From positions 1 to 19,304 of the forward strand of contig JAHWKO010000043.1 of the NCBI GenBank assembly GCA_019347855.1: DNA of 19,304 nt, given 5' to 3'. Below the pieces are notes generated by a model that was not told the origin of the DNA, made no database searches, and saw only the letters and a program-made list of their open reading frames with translations. This document shows positions 15,903-19,304 of this stretch, piece after piece. How positions within the stretch are numbered: position 1 is the first letter of the stretch; each line of letters opens with the position of its first letter. The translations under genes and the position numbers were made by a program. The DNA comes from Actinomycetota bacterium. Lineage in GTDB: Bacteria > Actinomycetota > Nitriliruptoria > Nitriliruptorales > JAHWKO01.

Positions 15903-15931
15903 AGCGTGATGCTCGTGTTACTTCCTGTCAA
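15903..15931 (-). promoter_or_regulatory. Candidate promoter of xerC-whiG
   Basis: On the minus strand a perfect -35 TTGACA (15931-15926), 17 nt, then CACGCT (15908-15903) as a weak -10; a spacer of 18 gives ACGCTA. The distance to the xerC ATG at 15871 leaves a leader of about 25 nt. The -35 match is convincing and the -10 is not. Confidence 0.45.
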
Positions 15932-16007
15932 GTGCTGTGGAAGATGTTGCCCCCGTTCGGGCGTCCGTCGGGCGGGGCACCTGCACGGGCTGCCCAGCGC
16001 ACCGGCG

Positions 16008-16013
16008 TACCAT
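16008..16013 (+). promoter_or_regulatory. Possible -10 element of the plus-strand hydrolase gene
   Basis: TACCAT fits the actinobacterial TANNNT -10 pattern and lies 40 nt before the ATG at 16054. No good -35 is found 16-18 nt upstream, so this is a weak suggestion. Confidence 0.2.
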
Positions 16014-16053
16014 CGCGACCGCTGCGACCCCTCGTTCCCGCTCGGGAGGCCCC

Positions 16054-16905
16054 ATGCCCACGGACGGCAAGCGTGTCGATCGCTTCCGCCACGACGGCTA
16101 CGAGCTCGTCTACGAGACCCACGGCGAGGGCCCCCGGGTGCTCGTGTTCATCCACGGCCTCCTGCTGGACTCCAACCTCAACCGCGGCCTGGCCCAGGCT
16201 CTGGCCGCCAACGGCAACCGGGTGATCCTGCTCGAGCTGCTCGGTCACGGACGCAGCGACCGGCCCGCGCGGGCGACCGAGCACCGCATGGACGTCTACG
16301 CCGAGCAGGCGATCGCCCTGCTCGACCACCTCGAGGTCGAACAGGCGGTCATGGGCGGGGTGTCACTCGGCGCGAACGTCACGCTGCACGCAGCCGCGGC
16401 CGCCCCGGACCGGATCCGCGCCATGCTGGTCGAGATGCCCGTCCTGGAGTGGGCGGCACCCGCGGCCGGGGCGGTGTTCGTGCCGATGCTCCTGGGGATC
16501 CACTTCGCCCGACCGCTGGTCCGGCTGCTCGCCCGCGTCGCACGGGGCATGCCCCGGACCGGCTACGGGCCGGTGGACAGCTTCATGAACTCCGTGTCGA
16601 TGGACCCGCGGGAGATCGCTGCCGTCCTGCACGGGATGCTGATCGGTCCCACCGCACCGCCCGTACGGGTCCGCCGCCAGCTAGAGCAGCCCACGCTGAT
16701 CATCGGTCACCAGCGCGACTACATCCACCCCTTCAGCGACGCCACGAACCTCGCCGACCAGCTCCCGAACGCGCGGTTGCTGCGTGCGCGGTCCATGTTC
16801 GAGCTGCGCCTGCGCCCCACCCGGCTGATCGGCGAGATCGCGGGCTTCCTGGACGAGGTGTGGCAGCCCCAGCTGGCCGGCGAGGTCTCCTCGACGGGGG
16901 CCTGA
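16054..16905 (+). CDS. Alpha/beta hydrolase fold protein, catalytic His not recognised
   Basis: A 283-residue cytoplasmic alpha/beta hydrolase and the only plus-strand gene. It has the oxyanion-hole motif FIHGLLLDS (32-40), LLGHGRSDRP (62-71), the nucleophile elbow GGVSLGAN (Ser104) and a likely acid Asp222 in IIGHQRDYIHPFSDA. The final segment, where the catalytic His normally follows AGH, reads RARSMFELRLRPTRLIGEI and contains none; by eye Ser247 occupies that place. It may therefore be inactive or use another residue. The ATG at 16054 is chosen over the open frame from 15937 because GGGAGG at 16044-16049 precedes it and the domain begins right after. It is divergent from xerC and ends 13 nt from the convergent dprA stop. 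Substrate unknown. Confidence 0.87.
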   Translation: MPTDGKRVDRFRHDGYELVYETHGEGPRVLVFIHGLLLDSNLNRGLAQALAANGNRVILLELLGHGRSDRPARATEHRMDVYAEQAIALLDHLEVEQAVMGGVSLGANVTLHAAAAAPDRIRAMLVEMPVLEWAAPAAGAVFVPMLLGIHFARPLVRLLARVARGMPRTGYGPVDSFMNSVSMDPREIAAVLHGMLIGPTAPPVRVRRQLEQPTLIIGHQRDYIHPFSDATNLADQLPNARLLRARSMFELRLRPTRLIGEIAGFLDEVWQPQLAGEVSSTGA

Positions 16906-16918
16906 CGCCTGCGCCGCG

Positions 16919-18106
16919 CTAGACGCGGTCGGGGGCGCGGGTCAGCCGGATGCCCTCGGCGCTCTGCGCGACCTCGCCCGCGACGCGAGCCTTCGTGAGG
17001 AGGCCGAGCAGCCTCGCGGCCGGCACCTCGGTCGCGGTGGCGAGGTCGTCCAGCCGGATCGGCCGCGGCCACCGCTTCGCGAGCTCGGCCCGCACCGGCC
17101 GGGGCAACACGCTCACACCTCGGTGTTCCGGGTCATCATCGGAGCCGCCGTCCGGGGTCGCGACCCGGAGTGCCTCGAGCAGATCGGCAGGCTCCCGGCA
17201 CGGCGCCGCACCGTCGGCGAGCAACGCGTGCGGGGCGGAGGAGCCCGGGGCGCGGACATCGCCAGGGACCGCCATCACCGCGATCCCCCGATCGAGCGCG
17301 GCGGTCGCCGTCCGCAGCGACCCGGAGCGGGCGCCTCCCTCGACCACGACCACCACGTCCGCCAGACCCGCCACCAGGCGGTTGCGGGCCAGCACCCGGA
17401 AGGGTCGTGGTTCGGCGTCCGGTGGGAGCTCGGACAGCAACCAGCCACCCGAGCGCAGGATCCGAGCGAACAACCCATCGGGGCGGGCGTGGGCCCGGGG
17501 GTAGTCGACCGCGTGGCCGCACCCCAGTACCGCCACGGTCCCGCCCGGGGTGTCGACGGCCGCGCCGTGCGCGGCCGCGTCGATCCCGACCGCTCCCCCG
17601 CTGACGACCAGGGCGCCGGCGTCGGCGGCCGCGCTCGCGAGCCACGCCGCGACACCGGTTCCGTAGGGGGTGGCCCGGCGCGCCCCCACGATCGCGACCG
17701 ACGGGCGGTCGGGCAGCCCGCCGGCGGGCCCACGCCACGCCAGCAGGGGCGGGGCGCCGGTGGCCGGCCAGCCCTCAGCGAGCCTGCGGGGGTAGGCCCG
17801 GTCGCCGACCAGAGCGGCCCGGACCTGTAGCCGGCACCACTCGGCGAGGACGCCGGAGACGCGGCGTGACGCGTCGGCATCCAGCGGAAGCGCGATCGCC
17901 TCGAGCAACGGACGGGGGCGCGACGCGTCGGCCCGCGCGGCCCGCTGCCCCAGCTCGGGGTTCAGGTGGCGCTCGACGGCCTCGCGGGCCAGGCTCCGTG
18001 GATCGCCGTCCGGCAGTGTCAGGCGGCCAACCACGCGGGCGAGCAGTGCGTGGTCGGTGCCGTGGGCCGCCACCTGTCGCGCGGCACCCACCCCAGCGCC
18101 GCTCAT
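16919..18106 (-). CDS. dprA: DNA-processing protein DprA (Smf)
   Basis: DprA binds incoming single-stranded DNA and loads RecA in natural transformation; it is also widespread in bacteria not known to be competent. The 395-residue protein has an N-terminal helical region (about 1-120), then the Rossmann domain: SVAIVGARRATPYG (136-149), VVSGGAVGIDAAAHGAA (167-183), VAVLGCGHAVDYPRAH (191-206), RNRLVAGLADVVVVVEGGARSGSLRTA (241-267) and AVPGDVRAPGSSAPHALLADGA. A C-terminal winged helix (about 340-395) follows. The open frame reaches 18571 inside comM, but the ATG at 18106 overlaps the comM stop as ATGA, the usual coupled arrangement, and no separate ribosome binding site is visible. Confidence 0.94.
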   Translation of the reverse strand: MSGAGVGAARQVAAHGTDHALLARVVGRLTLPDGDPRSLAREAVERHLNPELGQRAARADASRPRPLLEAIALPLDADASRRVSGVLAEWCRLQVRAALVGDRAYPRRLAEGWPATGAPPLLAWRGPAGGLPDRPSVAIVGARRATPYGTGVAAWLASAAADAGALVVSGGAVGIDAAAHGAAVDTPGGTVAVLGCGHAVDYPRAHARPDGLFARILRSGGWLLSELPPDAEPRPFRVLARNRLVAGLADVVVVVEGGARSGSLRTATAALDRGIAVMAVPGDVRAPGSSAPHALLADGAAPCREPADLLEALRVATPDGGSDDDPEHRGVSVLPRPVRAELAKRWPRPIRLDDLATATEVPAARLLGLLTKARVAGEVAQSAEGIRLTRAPDRV

Positions 18107-19304
18107 CCGACCGGGACCGCGGGAGCGAGGCGGTAGGCGACCGCCTCGTCGACGTGCGGGGCGGCGATGGGATCCGACCCGTCCAGGTCGGCGACGGTGC
18201 GTGCCACGCGGAGGCAACGTTCGAACGCGCGGGCGGACAGCCCCAGCCCGTCCACCGCCCGGCTGAGGGCACGCAGCGCCTCGGCGGATGCGGTCGCGCG
18301 CAGGGGTTCGGTCGGGGCGTCGCGGTTGAGCCGGCCGGCGCCCCAGCGCTGCGCGGCCGCTCGACGTGCATCGAGGACCCGCTCGGCGACCGTCGCAGAG
18401 TCCTCGCCGTCGGGCGGTCCCAGCAGGCGGTCCCGGTCGACCGGGGCGACCTCGACCTGCAGGTCGATGCGATCGAGCAGCGGACCGGACAACCGCGACC
18501 GGTAGCGCTCGATCTGGTCGGGCCGGCACCGGCAGGTCCGCACGGTGTCGGTGAGGTGACCGCACGGGCACGGGTTCGTGGCGGCGACCAGCAGCACCCG
18601 AGCTGGGTAGCGGACCGAGGCCTTGGACCGCACGATCGTCACCGTTCCGGACTCGAGCGGTTGCCGCAGCGCATCCAGTACCCAGCGCGGGACCTCGAGC
18701 AGCTCGTCCAAGAAGAGGATCCCCCGATGAGCGAGGGACAGCTCGCCGGGCTTGGCGATGCCCGAGCCACCTCCGACCAGTCCGGCGGCGGACGTGCTGT
18801 GGTGGGGCGACCGGAACGGCGGGCGCAACGACAGCGGCTCATCGGGGGCCCGACGCCCCGCGACCGAGTGGATCGTCGCGACCTCCAGCGCCTCCTCGAC
18901 CGTCAGGGGCGGGACGATCCCGGGCAGGCGCCGGGCGAGCATCGACTTCCCGCAGCCCGGAGGACCGGCGAGCAGGAGGTGGTGCCCACCGGCTGCTGCC
19001 AGCTCGATGGCGCGCCGGGCGACAGCCTGTTCCCGGACCTCGACGAGATCCCCGTCGGTAGGTGGCAGGACCGGGTCGGCCTGGCCGGGTTCGCGCGGGC
19101 GCCGTTCGCCGGTCAGGACCTCGACCGCCTCGCGCAGGTCCTCGACCGGGACGATGTCCAGGTCCTCGATCAGGGTCGCCTCGACGGCAGCCCGTTCGGG
19201 CACGATCAGGCGCCGTGCACCGGCGTCCCGTGCGGCCTGCGCGACCGGCAGTACGCCCGGGACGGTCCGCGCCGTCCCGTCGAGGCCGAGCTCCCCGTAG
19301 GCCC
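18103..19304 (-). CDS. comM: ComM/YifB family Mg-chelatase-like AAA+ ATPase (5' end outside window)
   Basis: ComM is a hexameric helicase-like ATPase that promotes branch migration during transformation. The last 399 residues of about 500 are present; the frame stays open to the right edge, where AYGELGLDGTARTVPGVLP is the conserved end of the N-terminal Lon-protease-like domain. The GTG at 19203 is therefore internal, not the start. The ATPase core shows Walker A LAGPPGCGKSMLARRLPGIV, SPHHSTSAAGLVGGG, Walker B GILFLDELLE and the NPCPCG motif. The C-terminal Mg-chelatase domain includes RAFERCLRVARTVADLDG. The stop overlaps the dprA ATG by 4 nt. Confidence 0.95.
   Translation of the reverse strand, partial: AYGELGLDGTARTVPGVLPVAQAARDAGARRLIVPERAAVEATLIEDLDIVPVEDLREAVEVLTGERRPREPGQADPVLPPTDGDLVEVREQAVARRAIELAAAGGHHLLLAGPPGCGKSMLARRLPGIVPPLTVEEALEVATIHSVAGRRAPDEPLSLRPPFRSPHHSTSAAGLVGGGSGIAKPGELSLAHRGILFLDELLEVPRWVLDALRQPLESGTVTIVRSKASVRYPARVLLVAATNPCPCGHLTDTVRTCRCRPDQIERYRSRLSGPLLDRIDLQVEVAPVDRDRLLGPPDGEDSATVAERVLDARRAAAQRWGAGRLNRDAPTEPLRATASAEALRALSRAVDGLGLSARAFERCLRVARTVADLDGSDPIAAPHVDEAVAYRLAPAVPVG

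Noticed and set aside
18107..18571. N-terminal extension of dprA up to 18571
   Set aside because: It lies wholly inside comM, is Arg/Pro-rich like other shadow frames, and the ATGA overlap at 18106 gives a normal DprA.

Overview
This is a very GC-rich chromosomal window from an actinobacterium. Third-position G/C dominates, GTG and TTG starts are common, and long spurious ORFs run antisense to the real genes. The gene order is the conserved actinobacterial core block comM-dprA-xerC-whiG-(M23 protein)-rpsB-tsf-pyrH-frr-cdsA-rlmN-dxr-rseP-ispG-rimP-nusA-ylxR-infB. A sporulation/flagellar-type sigma factor beside xerC, a short EF-Ts and the lack of proS between ispG and rimP fit a deep-branching lineage such as Nitriliruptoria. 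That placement is inference, not something the sequence proves.

All genes but one are on the minus strand, so the window reads from right to left. At 18.1-19.3 kb lies comM (its 5' end is outside the window), overlapping dprA by ATGA; both belong to DNA uptake and recombination. A plus-strand alpha/beta hydrolase (16.05-16.9 kb) converges on dprA and is divergent from xerC-whiG (14.0-15.9 kb), a tyrosine recombinase and a WhiG/FliA-type sigma factor separated by 1 nt. Next is an exported protein that joins an M23-like domain to a lipase-like hydrolase (12.3-13.8 kb).

From 12.1 to 7.8 kb come rpsB, tsf, pyrH, frr and cdsA: ribosomal protein S2, EF-Ts, UMP kinase, ribosome recycling factor and CDP-diacylglycerol synthase. 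From 7.8 to 2.4 kb come rlmN, dxr, rseP and ispG. Two of these, dxr and ispG, are steps of the MEP isoprenoid pathway. From 2.0 kb to the left edge lies the transcription/translation operon rimP-nusA-ylxR-infB, with only the first 14 codons of infB present.

The core genes are ordinary; the unusual signals are mostly in the spacers. Two related ~103-bp elements, each bounded by long inverted repeats and sharing an identical 24-nt core, sit 7-9 nt downstream of the ispG and tsf stop codons in the same orientation. A perfect 31-bp palindrome abuts the dxr ribosome binding site. A 39-bp tandem duplication gives cdsA three in-frame ATG codons. The M23-lipase fusion and a hydrolase without a recognisable catalytic histidine are the least conventional proteins. 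I see no tRNA, rRNA, CRISPR array, insertion sequence or prophage, and no clear multi-gene novel system.
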